Below are positions 1 through 8,434 of a stretch of 64,000 bases of DNA, one piece after another. Position numbers and translations under genes: made by a program. The DNA comes from Azonexus fungiphilus (lineage in GTDB: Bacteria; Pseudomonadota; Gammaproteobacteria; Burkholderiales; Rhodocyclaceae): NCBI RefSeq assembly GCF_003634965.1, contig NZ_RBXP01000011.1:1-64000 (forward strand). The letters are read 5' to 3'. A model generated the notes under the pieces. That model did no database searches. It worked only from the letters and a program-made list of their open reading frames with translations, and was not told where the DNA came from. Each line of letters starts with the position of its first letter. The first letter of the stretch is position 1.

Positions 1-207
1 ACCGGCACCCACGAAAGCCTGCTCGACGCCAGCCAGTTCATCGCCACGATCGAGAAACGCCAGGGGTTGAAGGTGGCCTGTCCGGAAGAGATCGCTTTCC
101 GCAAGGGGTGGGTAGATGCGGCGCAACTGGAGAAGCTGGCGCAGCCGATGTCGAAAAATCTTTATGGAAAATATCTTTTAGGATTGATAAACGAAAAGAT
201 TTTCTGA
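1..207 (+). CDS. rfbA: Glucose-1-phosphate thymidylyltransferase, C-terminal end (partial)
   Basis: Only the last 68 codons are in the window; the frame is open from base 1 to a TGA at 205-207. The peptide begins TGTHESLLDASQFIATIE and continues with a KxACPEEIAFRKGWV stretch and ends KNLYGKYLLGLI. This is the conserved C-terminus of RfbA/RmlA, which makes dTDP-glucose in dTDP-rhamnose synthesis in the cytoplasm. Its position at the head of a Wzx/Wzy-type polysaccharide cluster fits. GC content falls within the last 50 bases of the gene, so it marks the left border of the AT-rich island. Identification rests on the short C-terminal match only. Confidence 0.75.
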   Translation, partial: TGTHESLLDASQFIATIEKRQGLKVACPEEIAFRKGWVDAAQLEKLAQPMSKNLYGKYLLGLINEKIF

Positions 208-262
208 AAGGTGATCTATAAATTCGGTTGTTTATGGTTATAAATTTTATGCGTCGAGATTA

Positions 263-1498
263 ATGGTCAAAACTATTCTGACTTTGATCGTAGGTATGCT
301 TTCTGGTGCTTTTCTTGTTTTTGCCAATCAAATAATTTTGGCTAAATACACTGAGCCAGAAGAGTTCGGACGGTTATTAACGATATTAGCTCTGCTAAAT
401 TCTGCTTCCCCAATGGTTTCTTTGGGAATTGGTTCTTATATGTTGGAACACAATTCAAAAAGAGGGAGGGGGGTGGGGTATTTAAAGCCAGTGGCGGCGT
501 GCATATTTAATTTTAGTGTCGTTTCATTCTACTTCACCGGATTGATAATTGTGTGGGTGGTTTGGGGTGATGTTTTTATGGTTTTGCTGTTCCTCGTATT
601 ATTTCCTGTTTTGATAATGCAAGGGGGGGTTGGTTTTACATTGCCGTTGTTCCAAATTAACTCCAGATTTAGGGAAATAGCCTATTTTCAGTTTTTGTCG
701 CAATTTGGCAGGCTGCTTTCATCAGTAATTGGTTTAGTATGCTTAGGTAGTTTTTTATTTACCCTGGTCGGTTACTTGTTAAGTGCTGTGCTGGTTTTTT
801 TGTTGAATTTTTCCTTTGTTAAGAGAATCGATGGTTTTGATTATCTGAAAGCACGGAAGATATTTTCAGCTCGAAGGGTGGTTTCAATTTGTACTGGCTC
901 GTTGCCGTTTGCAACGAACGGTTTAATTAATATGCTTCAGGTTCAGTTGCCGACTGTTTTTGTTTCTGTTTTATTCGGTTTTGGTGCAGCTGCGCAGTTT
1001 TCAATTTGCTTTTCAATTTTGCTTGTAGTGTTTATTGTGCCTAATGCTATATATGGTCAATATTTACTTCCCACGCTCCAAAGAATGCAAATTAGCAAAG
1101 GGAGTGCATACAAAAAAATATACTTGTCCAGTATTTTTTTGATGCTCATTCTGGGGGCGCTAGGGGCCTTCATGGTTTTTTACTACTCCAAGCCTATATT
1201 CGAATATTTTTTTGGGGCCAAATACACATTGGCTTCGAATTTAATTACCACCGCAGCGGCGCTTATTCCTGCAAGATATGCTCTAACTGTATTGGGTGCT
1301 TTTTTAATTGCTGAACGAAAAGTATTGTACAAAGTTAAGGCCTCGGTTTATTTGCTGTCAGTACAGATTTTAATGATATTTTTCTCCTCGATTTTTTGGG
1401 GTTTGTCAGAGTTGATTGTGTTGCTTGTTATTTCTGAATATATTCTGCTTTTCGTTTATTTGATGAAAATGCATGTTTTGTTCAAGGTTAAAGATTAA
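263..1498 (+). CDS. wzx: Wzx-type polysaccharide flippase (MATE/PST superfamily)
   Basis: This 411-residue, very hydrophobic protein has about 12 predicted membrane segments spread along its whole length. It opens with LTLIVGMLSGAFLVFANQIILAKY and PEEFGRLL, the usual N-terminal pattern of O-antigen/teichoic acid flippases. By family, it would move undecaprenyl-linked repeat units across the inner membrane. It is AT-rich (about 36% GC by eye), like the next five genes and unlike the rest of the window. The next gene starts 3 bases after its stop, so they are co-transcribed. Sequence drift in this family is large, so the exact substrate cannot be told. The ribosome binding site is weak. Confidence 0.8.
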   Translation: MVKTILTLIVGMLSGAFLVFANQIILAKYTEPEEFGRLLTILALLNSASPMVSLGIGSYMLEHNSKRGRGVGYLKPVAACIFNFSVVSFYFTGLIIVWVVWGDVFMVLLFLVLFPVLIMQGGVGFTLPLFQINSRFREIAYFQFLSQFGRLLSSVIGLVCLGSFLFTLVGYLLSAVLVFLLNFSFVKRIDGFDYLKARKIFSARRVVSICTGSLPFATNGLINMLQVQLPTVFVSVLFGFGAAAQFSICFSILLVVFIVPNAIYGQYLLPTLQRMQISKGSAYKKIYLSSIFLMLILGALGAFMVFYYSKPIFEYFFGAKYTLASNLITTAAALIPARYALTVLGAFLIAERKVLYKVKASVYLLSVQILMIFFSSIFWGLSELIVLLVISEYILLFVYLMKMHVLFKVKD

Positions 1499-1501
1499 AT
1501 T

Positions 1502-2563
1502 ATGAAGAAAGTTGTTATTGTTGGGTACTATGGGAGTAACGTCGGTGATGTTGCAATGTTACAGACATTGGTTTCTCTTTTTTCTGAATATGAAATCGTT
1601 GTTTATACGTATTCTGATAAGATCTGCAAAGCCGTATATGAATTAACCGGTGGTGCTATTCACATAATAACGCAAAATAGAATTTCTACATTTTTTCAGT
1701 TTTTAAAAGATACTAGCACTGCTTCCGCTGTTATGTGGGGAGGAGGGACTTGCTTTATGGACGAAGGGGGAGATGGTGCTATCAAGTATTTTCTCCTGGC
1801 TCGCCTTTTTTGTAAGAAAATTTATTATGTCGGAATCGGAATTGGTAAAACAAAAAAAATTCGAACAAAAATCATACTGGCAGGGGCGTTACTGATAAGT
1901 TCAAAAATATATCTTAGGGAATTTGATGCGGCTAAAAAATTCCCTGGGTTTTATAGAAAAAAAATTAGTTACGTTCCTGACTTGGTTTACAGATACCCTC
2001 TGCTTGTAAATAAAATAAATAATGACTTTTCGAGTAATAGTCTGCTAGTCGCATATCGCAATGTGGAAGACTATTTTGGACGTGCTAAATCAAAAGATTA
2101 TTTGCGAAACTTCTGTAGGGCAATTAATTGCCTTTTTGAGCATGGTGATTTCTCAAAAATCGTGTTAGTTAATACTGATTCAGAGTGCGATTCTGAGGAT
2201 TTGTTTTTTATAGAAAAAAATATTTTTCCGTCGGGCTCGATTGAGATTATATCTATCGACAATGGCATTTCTCGAGTCGTCGAGGAGATATCTAAGGCTT
2301 CATATATTATTACGGCTAGACTTCATGTTGCTTTAATGGCTTTTGCAAACAGTCGAAAATTCTGTTTGCTTAACTACTCTCCGAAAAATGTTAGTTTTTT
2401 GGAGCAGGCTGGAGTAGATGGAGCACTAATTGAATATAGTGATCTTGACGATCCTTGCGTCTTTGTAGATATTCGTAATAAATTTTACGCTTCTAATTTT
2501 GACTTGATTAGTCTTTCGGGTGAGATCGACCGTGTGGTTTCTGAAATTAAGTCTAGCATTTAG
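1502..2563 (+). CDS. Polysaccharide pyruvyl transferase family protein
   Basis: 353 residues. The N-terminal GYYGSNVGDVAML (near residue 8), the MWGGGTCFMDEGGDGAI segment (near 78), the YVGIGIG strand and the late TARLHVALMAFA motif (near 272) are the recognisable signature of the PS_pyruv_trans family (CsaB/WcaK/AmsJ-like). Members transfer pyruvate from PEP to sugar residues as a ketal, giving acidic polysaccharides, in the cytoplasm. Position between flippase and polymerase genes supports decoration of the repeat unit or a related transferase role. Its 3' end overlaps the next gene by 44 bases in another frame. The acceptor sugar is unknown. Confidence 0.8.
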   Translation: MKKVVIVGYYGSNVGDVAMLQTLVSLFSEYEIVVYTYSDKICKAVYELTGGAIHIITQNRISTFFQFLKDTSTASAVMWGGGTCFMDEGGDGAIKYFLLARLFCKKIYYVGIGIGKTKKIRTKIILAGALLISSKIYLREFDAAKKFPGFYRKKISYVPDLVYRYPLLVNKINNDFSSNSLLVAYRNVEDYFGRAKSKDYLRNFCRAINCLFEHGDFSKIVLVNTDSECDSEDLFFIEKNIFPSGSIEIISIDNGISRVVEEISKASYIITARLHVALMAFANSRKFCLLNYSPKNVSFLEQAGVDGALIEYSDLDDPCVFVDIRNKFYASNFDLISLSGEIDRVVSEIKSSI

Positions 2564-3512
2564 TTTTTTTTCATTTTTATTTTCTAATAATCCATCGTTT
2601 GCTCATGAGTTGGATACCTATGTTGTAATTACTAGTGGTCGCTCAGATAGTTTAGAAAGAGTTTTTAGTGATCCTTGCATTTCAGGTGTCACTTTATACG
2701 TAGGTTGGAGCAAGCTACAACCCGAGGAAAATCGATATGACTTTTCAATTTTGAAAAACGCCTTGAATTTGGCGGTGCGCAATAACAAGAAAGTCAATAT
2801 AGGTTTATTAGCCGGTAGATGGGTGCCACAATGGGTTTTTGAAAAACAAATCGAATTTGTAGAATGGGATCATGTTGATAGTTACGTAGAGGATGGAGTT
2901 TCTAGAAAGGCTAAAGCTCCAGTACCGTGGGATAAAAAATATATAGAATATTTCTCTAAGTTTTTATCCGAAGTGAGTTTATTAGTAAATGCTTACGAAA
3001 ATTCTGTTAACTCGATTGCTATAACCGGCGGAAGCAATACGAATGGCTTAGAGGCTAATTTTTATATGCCCATGGTAGCAATCGGTAAGACATCTTTCTC
3101 TTTCTCAAAGTATAGAAATAACTGGGAATACTTGATCGATATGTACGAAAGTTTATTTCCAAGTTTCCCGAAAACCTTTGCTGTTCATGAGCAGTTTTTT
3201 GGATTTCGTGATTCATCTATATCAAAACACTTGGTTGGTTATGGTGTAAAAAAATATGGTAAAAAATTTATACCTCAGGCCTTGGCTTTTACCGAAGAGG
3301 AATGGTTTAAAGAAGGTAACAGCTATGCAGACTTAGTTATTTCAAGACCTGCTGGGAGCGATTTTGTACTTCAGTCTATTCGAGCTTACTCAAAATCCAA
3401 TGATTTTGAGCGGTTTGAGAAAATGAAAAATAAAGCCAAGTTGCTTAATCCTTTGTGGCTTGAAATTTGGCTTGATGACTTCCTTTCTGGATATTATTGT
3501 AAGAGTTATTAA
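2520..3512 (+). CDS. Secreted glycoside-hydrolase-like TIM-barrel protein in polysaccharide cluster
   Basis: Starts at a GTG inside the preceding gene; this start gives a clean signal peptide (RSTVWFLKLSLAFSFF, cleavage near SFAHE). A second GTG at 2532 is also possible. The mature part has the pattern of clan GH-A-like enzymes: GVTLYVGWSKLQPEENRYDFS (near residue 58) resembles the start of a beta-glycosidase barrel, followed by KKVNIGLLAGRWVPQW. I could not fix the two catalytic acids with certainty. Role is inferred: periplasmic trimming or release of the polymer made by the neighbouring genes, as other exopolysaccharide clusters carry glycosidases. At 330 residues the domain is short. The 44-base overlap with the upstream gene suggests translational coupling. 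Confidence 0.55.
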   Translation: MRSTVWFLKLSLAFSFFSFLFSNNPSFAHELDTYVVITSGRSDSLERVFSDPCISGVTLYVGWSKLQPEENRYDFSILKNALNLAVRNNKKVNIGLLAGRWVPQWVFEKQIEFVEWDHVDSYVEDGVSRKAKAPVPWDKKYIEYFSKFLSEVSLLVNAYENSVNSIAITGGSNTNGLEANFYMPMVAIGKTSFSFSKYRNNWEYLIDMYESLFPSFPKTFAVHEQFFGFRDSSISKHLVGYGVKKYGKKFIPQALAFTEEEWFKEGNSYADLVISRPAGSDFVLQSIRAYSKSNDFERFEKMKNKAKLLNPLWLEIWLDDFLSGYYCKSY

Positions 3513-3515
3513 ATA

Positions 3516-4727
3516 ATGATTCTGTTTTTTGCATTTTGTGTTATTTGGTACTCTGTTTCTAGAGGGGATAAAGATCCTTTCAAGCCAGAAATATTTATTA
3601 ATTTGTATTATTTTATAATGGTTGTTTCAGGGCCCATTGTGATTTATCTTTTTTTTCCGGATATCTATCAGGATGGGCTATACGCTGAAGTTCTCGAACT
3701 GCTTTCGATGTCGCTTTTGTGTATGAATATTGGGTTTATTTTATCTGGCTATTGTTTTAATAAACCAAGAGTTTTTTCAAAGGAACTTGTGGATACTCAA
3801 GGTATCCTGCGGCTGGCGCAGATTTTCCTACTTGTTGGGCTTTTTTCAGGTGTGTTTTTTTATCTGCGTGCCGGAAATATTCCTATTATTTCCGATAATA
3901 AAGAAGTTGCTAGAGTTATGGCTCTCTCTGTCTCAGGAAATGGATATTTTCTTTATCTGATGACGTTGGTGATGCCGGCGGTTTCTTTGTGGGCAATAAA
4001 TTGTTTTTCAGATAAAAAAAATAAATCTGTTTATTTTATTGTTGTGCTGGCTACTATTGCCGGTTTGTTTCTGACGGGAACGGGTTCAAGGCGATATATT
4101 ATTTGGATATATGTTTATGTTCTTGTCGTATATCATTATATTGTTCGTCCGTTACCTCTAAGTAAGTTTTTTGCTGTTGGTATTGGAGCATTTGTATTTG
4201 TTGTCTTATTTGAGCTATTTAGAAATCCTTTTAGCGATACTACTGCTGATTTTTATACGGCTGTATTGTATCGGCTTGTTATATTTTCGTCTAATTTGGA
4301 GAAGGTTTTTTCGGCATTCTATTATGGAGGGGAGTTTTTCTATGGGAAGACTTTCTTTATGGATATATTAACTGTTTTGCCGGGAAAGCAGGATGATTAT
4401 CAGTCATGGCTTAAGGAGTATGTTGGGCTTTCATTTGAGGGGTTCGGTATTCCTCCCACCATGGCAGGTGACTTTTATATAAATTTTGGTATGCCAGGAG
4501 TAATTGTTTTGTCATTGGCTTTTGGTTTTTTTGTTCGTTCTGTATATTTTTTCTTGGTTGTGAATAGATTTAGTTACTACTCTGTTTTTGCATACTGCTT
4601 ACTTCTTGAGGTTTTTGTAAAAATGCTCACATCAGGATTATCAGCTCAGTCTATTTCATTAATATGGGTTGCGTTAATTCTTGCTGTTGTTCGTTATTTT
4701 TCGCCATTTCTGAGGAAGTCTCAATGA
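3516..4727 (+). CDS. wzy: Wzy-type oligosaccharide repeat-unit polymerase
   Basis: 403 residues with about ten hydrophobic segments and no soluble enzymatic domain except a periplasmic loop between residues about 270 and 325. The TGTGSRRYIIW stretch before a membrane helix and the overall topology match O-antigen polymerase (Wzy) family members. It would join repeat units on the periplasmic face of the inner membrane. It starts 3 bases after the glycosidase-like gene and its stop overlaps the ATG of the next gene (ATGA at 4724-4727). Wzy proteins share little sequence, so the call depends on topology plus context, but a flippase, pyruvyl transferase and glycosyltransferases surround it. Confidence 0.7.
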   Translation: MILFFAFCVIWYSVSRGDKDPFKPEIFINLYYFIMVVSGPIVIYLFFPDIYQDGLYAEVLELLSMSLLCMNIGFILSGYCFNKPRVFSKELVDTQGILRLAQIFLLVGLFSGVFFYLRAGNIPIISDNKEVARVMALSVSGNGYFLYLMTLVMPAVSLWAINCFSDKKNKSVYFIVVLATIAGLFLTGTGSRRYIIWIYVYVLVVYHYIVRPLPLSKFFAVGIGAFVFVVLFELFRNPFSDTTADFYTAVLYRLVIFSSNLEKVFSAFYYGGEFFYGKTFFMDILTVLPGKQDDYQSWLKEYVGLSFEGFGIPPTMAGDFYINFGMPGVIVLSLAFGFFVRSVYFFLVVNRFSYYSVFAYCLLLEVFVKMLTSGLSAQSISLIWVALILAVVRYFSPFLRKSQ

Positions 4728-5860
4728 AGAGGGTCGCTTTAATAGAGCCTGTTGGTGGGCATGGGGGTATGGATTACTACGATTTTGGCTTGATAATTAA
4801 CCTTGTAAAAAATGGTTGTTATGTCAAGTTATATACATCTGATAATGATCTGTCGTTTGATGGTGCTGCAGGGGTTGATGTCGAAAAATGTTTTATTGGT
4901 GTTTACGGGAAATCTAATAAATTGCTAAGGCTTGTACGGTTCTTTCGAGGATTGTTTCGGGCGTGTGTTGATGCTAGTAATAATAAATTGAAAAATGCAC
5001 ATTTTCAATTTTTTGGTGTTTCTGGTTTGGAGTTGGCTACCGTTATTTTTTCTAGATTTTTTTTCTCGAATATCGTTGTGACTATTCATGATGTTGAGTC
5101 GTTTGCGAATAAACAGAGTTTGTTACTCGACAAGGTTTTCTATCGAATTGTAGATAAAGTGGTTGTGCATAATCGTGTTTGTCGAAACGAAATACTTGAG
5201 AGGGTTCCCGAGGTTTTAAATAGGCTTTCTGTTATACCTCATGGTAATTATCTGGACTCGGATTTTTCATCAATTCCCAGGGAGCTTGCTGTTGCAGAGT
5301 TGGGGGGGGATCCATCTAAAAAAATGGTTTTGTTTTTTGGGCAAATTAAGAAGGTTAAAGGTTTGGATGTTCTGATTCATGCTGTTTCGCATTTGAAATC
5401 ACGTCGTGATGATTTTTCCATTGTTGTTGCGGGCAAGGTTTGGAAAGACGATTTTTCTATTTATCAGGATTTGATAGATAAGCTAGATGTTTCGGATTTC
5501 TTCAAATTAGATATTCGGTATATACCCGACGAAGAGTTGGCTGTTTTTTACTCGGCTGCTTACTGTATTGTTTTGCCGTATAAAAAAATATATCAGAGTG
5601 GTGTTTTGTTGATGGCTATGAGTTTTGGGGTTCCGGTTATCGTTTCTTCTTTGCCGGGTATGTTGGAAGTGGTTGATGATGGTAAGAACGGATTTGTTTT
5701 TGAGTCAGGTAACGCATTGAGTCTTGCTGATAAGATTGATTATGCTTTGAGTAATACTGCTGTTGTTGATGAAGTAAAAGGGTCGGCTCTAAATTTGATG
5801 CGTTTAAATTATTCTTGGGAAGTGGTTGCAAAGGATACGGCGGTGTTATATGTCTCTTAA
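4724..5860 (+). CDS. Glycosyltransferase family 4 protein
   Basis: I use ATG 4724, which overlaps the wzy stop and is preceded by GAGGAAG; a longer frame upstream would only read through wzy. The 378-residue protein begins VALIEPVGGHGGMDYYDFG and has the two-Rossmann GT-B layout. Its C-terminal half carries FFGQIKKVKGLDVLIHAV (about residue 205) and PYKKIYQSGVLLMAMSFGVPVIVSS (about 285), the nucleotide-sugar binding region of GT4. It presumably adds one sugar of the repeat unit at the cytoplasmic membrane; donor and linkage are unknown. AT-rich codon use matches the island. Confidence 0.85.
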   Translation: MKRVALIEPVGGHGGMDYYDFGLIINLVKNGCYVKLYTSDNDLSFDGAAGVDVEKCFIGVYGKSNKLLRLVRFFRGLFRACVDASNNKLKNAHFQFFGVSGLELATVIFSRFFFSNIVVTIHDVESFANKQSLLLDKVFYRIVDKVVVHNRVCRNEILERVPEVLNRLSVIPHGNYLDSDFSSIPRELAVAELGGDPSKKMVLFFGQIKKVKGLDVLIHAVSHLKSRRDDFSIVVAGKVWKDDFSIYQDLIDKLDVSDFFKLDIRYIPDEELAVFYSAAYCIVLPYKKIYQSGVLLMAMSFGVPVIVSSLPGMLEVVDDGKNGFVFESGNALSLADKIDYALSNTAVVDEVKGSALNLMRLNYSWEVVAKDTAVLYVS

Positions 5861-6965
5861 ATGTTTAAATAAAAATAAGACTCTGAGGATTTTAGGAATT
5901 CGAGGTGTCCCGGCTGCGCATGGTGGGTTTGAAACTTTTGCCGAAAGACTATCTCTCTTTCTTGTCTCGCGGGGATGGAATGTTATTGTCTATTGTCAAG
6001 AGGATGGAGTCGGTAAACTCTCAGAGGATTGCTGGAGAGGGGTGCGGCGTGTTCGTATTCCGATAAAACAATCCGGGGCGATTGGTACGATTTTTTTTGA
6101 TTTTAAATCGGTAATTCATGCTCTTCAAAAAAAAGATATTTGCCTCACATTGGGATATAACACAGCTGTTTTTTGTCTTGCTCTTAGAGTTTTTGGTATA
6201 AAAAATATTATTAATATGGATGGTATTGAATGGAAGAGAGCAAAATGGGGGCTGGCTGCTAAATCTTGGTTTTGGATAAATGAGCGATTGGGGTGCTGGA
6301 TTGGTAATCATCTCATTGCTGATCATCCAAAGATAAAGGATCACTTGGCAACTAGAGTACGCTCAAATAAGATTTCAACAATTCCATATGGTGCTGATGA
6401 GTTATCTCTGAATAATTCAGAGGTGCTTCGTGAATTCGGATTGTGTGGGAAAAAATTTTTTACTGTTATAGCAAGGCCGGAGCCGGAAAATTCTCTCCTT
6501 GAAATTGTGAGTGGATTTTCTGATAAAAATAGAGATTGTTTATTAATTGTTCTCGGAAAGTATGATGATAATAATCCTTATCATCGGGCCGTTAGGGGCG
6601 CGGCTGGAGCAGAGGTGGTTTTTTTAGGCGCAATTTACGATAGAAACGTTGTTGATGCTTTGAGATATTATTCTTTGGCTTATATTCATGGCCATCAAGT
6701 TGGAGGAACTAATCCTTCGTTGGTTGAAGCTTTGGGCGCTGCAAACGCTATTATTGCGCATGACAACTTATTTAATAGATGGGTTGCTGGAAATAGTGCT
6801 TTGTATTTTAAAGATTCGGATAGTTTTTCTTGTGTTTTGTCTGAATTTTTGTCGTCACCTGACCTCAGAGAAAAAATGTCTACAGGATCACGTTTGAGAT
6901 TTAAAGAAGATTTTACTTGGGATAGCGTACTTTCGAAGTATGAAGATTTGCTTTCAAAATTCTAG
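5850..6965 (+). CDS. DUF1972-type glycosyltransferase (GT4, rhamnosyltransferase-like)
   Basis: ATG 5850 is preferred over the TTG at 5826; it overlaps the previous gene by 11 bases. The 371-residue protein starts, after a short leader, with LGIRGVPAAHGGFETFAERL, the hallmark of the DUF1972 N-terminal domain found in rhamnosyl- and related transferases. The C-terminal half has VGGTNPSLVEALGAANAIIAHD, the GT4 sugar-nucleotide site with its conserved glutamate. Proximity to rfbA makes dTDP-rhamnose a plausible donor, and GDP-mannose from the next gene is an alternative. This is the last gene with low GC; the next gene, 19 bases on, is GC-rich. Confidence 0.85.
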   Translation: MSLKCLNKNKTLRILGIRGVPAAHGGFETFAERLSLFLVSRGWNVIVYCQEDGVGKLSEDCWRGVRRVRIPIKQSGAIGTIFFDFKSVIHALQKKDICLTLGYNTAVFCLALRVFGIKNIINMDGIEWKRAKWGLAAKSWFWINERLGCWIGNHLIADHPKIKDHLATRVRSNKISTIPYGADELSLNNSEVLREFGLCGKKFFTVIARPEPENSLLEIVSGFSDKNRDCLLIVLGKYDDNNPYHRAVRGAAGAEVVFLGAIYDRNVVDALRYYSLAYIHGHQVGGTNPSLVEALGAANAIIAHDNLFNRWVAGNSALYFKDSDSFSCVLSEFLSSPDLREKMSTGSRLRFKEDFTWDSVLSKYEDLLSKF

Positions 6966-6984
6966 ATTTCTATTGGCGCATTTG

Positions 6985-8430
6985 ATGAACGTTCAACCTT
7001 TGATTCTCTGCGGCGGTTCCGGTACCCGGATGTGGCCGCTTTCCCGTGAGCAATACCCCAAGCAGTTGCTCAACCTGGCCGGTGAGTTGTCGATGTTGCA
7101 GGCGACTGCCTTGCGCTTGCAGGGATTGCCGTTGTCCACGGTCGACCGGCTGAATTCGCCGATTTTGATCGGCAACGAGGAATACCGCTTTTTGATGGCT
7201 GAGCAGTTGCGCCAGGTTGGCGTGGCGCATGGCGGCATGCTGCTTGAGCCTTGCGGGCGCAATACGGCGCCGGCGCTGACGCTGGGTGCCTTGCTGGCGC
7301 GTGCTGGCGGTGACGATCCTGTGCTGGTGATCATGCCGGCGGATCATGTGATCCAGGACGAGGCGGCTTTCCGGGCGGCGGTGGCGCTGGCGGTGCCGCT
7401 GGCCGATGCGGGCAAGCTGGTCACCTTCGGCATTTGTCCGACGGCGCCGGAAACCGGTTACGGCTACATCCGCGTTGGCCAGGCGCTGGGCGAGGGCGCC
7501 AGCCTGGTCGAGCAGTTTGTCGAGAAGCCGGATCAGGCGACGGCACAGGGCTACCTGGATAGCGGTCGTTACCTGTGGAACGGCGGCATTTTCGTGATCA
7601 AGGCGTCGGTCTGGCTGGCCAAGATGGCGCAGTGCCGGCCGGATATCCTGGCGGCGTGCGAGGCGGCGTTTGCCGGCCGGCAGCAGGACATGGATTTCGT
7701 GCGGCCGGACAAGGCGGCGTTCGCGGCCTGCCCGTCGGAGTCGATCGATTATGCGGTGATGGAGCCGTTGACCGCCGCCGGCAGGAATTCCGGCGAGGTC
7801 GCGGTGGTGCCGCTCGATGCCCGCTGGTCGGATGTCGGGGCCTGGAGTGCGCTCTGGGAGATCGGCGACAAGGATGCAGCCGGTAACGTCTTCAAGGGCG
7901 ACGTGCTGGCGGTCGACACCGAAAATTCGCTGGTTTTGACCAGCGGCCGGCTGGTGGCAACGGTCGGGCTGCAGGATGTGGTCGTGGTCGAGACGCCGGA
8001 TGCGATCCTGGTCGCCGACCGCAAGCAGATCCAGAAGGTCAAGGAGGTGGTCGGCCAGCTGAAGGCGGCCGGGCGTTCGGAAACCAACGCGCACCGCAAG
8101 GTGCATCGGCCGTGGGGCTGGTACGACAGCATCGATTGCGGCGCGCGCTTCCAGGTCAAGCGCATCGTGGTCAATCCGGGCGGCGTGCTCTCGCTGCAGA
8201 TGCACCACCACCGCGCCGAGCACTGGATCGTGGTCTCCGGCACGGCGCGGGTGACGCGGGGCGAGGAAACCTTCCTGGTGTCGGAGAACGAATCGACCTA
8301 CATCCCCCTGGGCACCACGCACCGCCTGGAAAACCCGGGCAAGCTGCCGCTCGAGATGATCGAGGTGCAGAGCGGCTCCTACCTGGGCGAGGACGATATC
8401 GTGCGCTTTGAGGATCGGTACGGGCGCTGA
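6985..8430 (+). CDS. manC: Mannose-1-phosphate guanylyltransferase / mannose-6-phosphate isomerase
   Basis: Bifunctional type II enzyme of GDP-mannose synthesis, 481 residues, normal length. The start at ATG 6985 gives VQPLILCGGSGTRMWPLSREQYPKQLL, the nucleotidyl-transfer signature, right at the N-terminus. VIMPADHVI, FVEKPD and YLWNGGIF follow. The C-terminal isomerase cupin (about residues 370-475) shows RPWGWYDSID, VNPGGVLSLQMHHHRAEHWIVVSG and the ENPGKLPLEMIEVQSG tail with metal-binding histidines. It begins 19 bases after the island's last glycosyltransferase yet has the high GC of the host chromosome, so the island probably inserted between native sugar-nucleotide genes. It supplies GDP-mannose for the surface polysaccharide. 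Confidence 0.95.
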   Translation: MNVQPLILCGGSGTRMWPLSREQYPKQLLNLAGELSMLQATALRLQGLPLSTVDRLNSPILIGNEEYRFLMAEQLRQVGVAHGGMLLEPCGRNTAPALTLGALLARAGGDDPVLVIMPADHVIQDEAAFRAAVALAVPLADAGKLVTFGICPTAPETGYGYIRVGQALGEGASLVEQFVEKPDQATAQGYLDSGRYLWNGGIFVIKASVWLAKMAQCRPDILAACEAAFAGRQQDMDFVRPDKAAFAACPSESIDYAVMEPLTAAGRNSGEVAVVPLDARWSDVGAWSALWEIGDKDAAGNVFKGDVLAVDTENSLVLTSGRLVATVGLQDVVVVETPDAILVADRKQIQKVKEVVGQLKAAGRSETNAHRKVHRPWGWYDSIDCGARFQVKRIVVNPGGVLSLQMHHHRAEHWIVVSGTARVTRGEETFLVSENESTYIPLGTTHRLENPGKLPLEMIEVQSGSYLGEDDIVRFEDRYGR

Positions 8431-8434
8431 GTCG

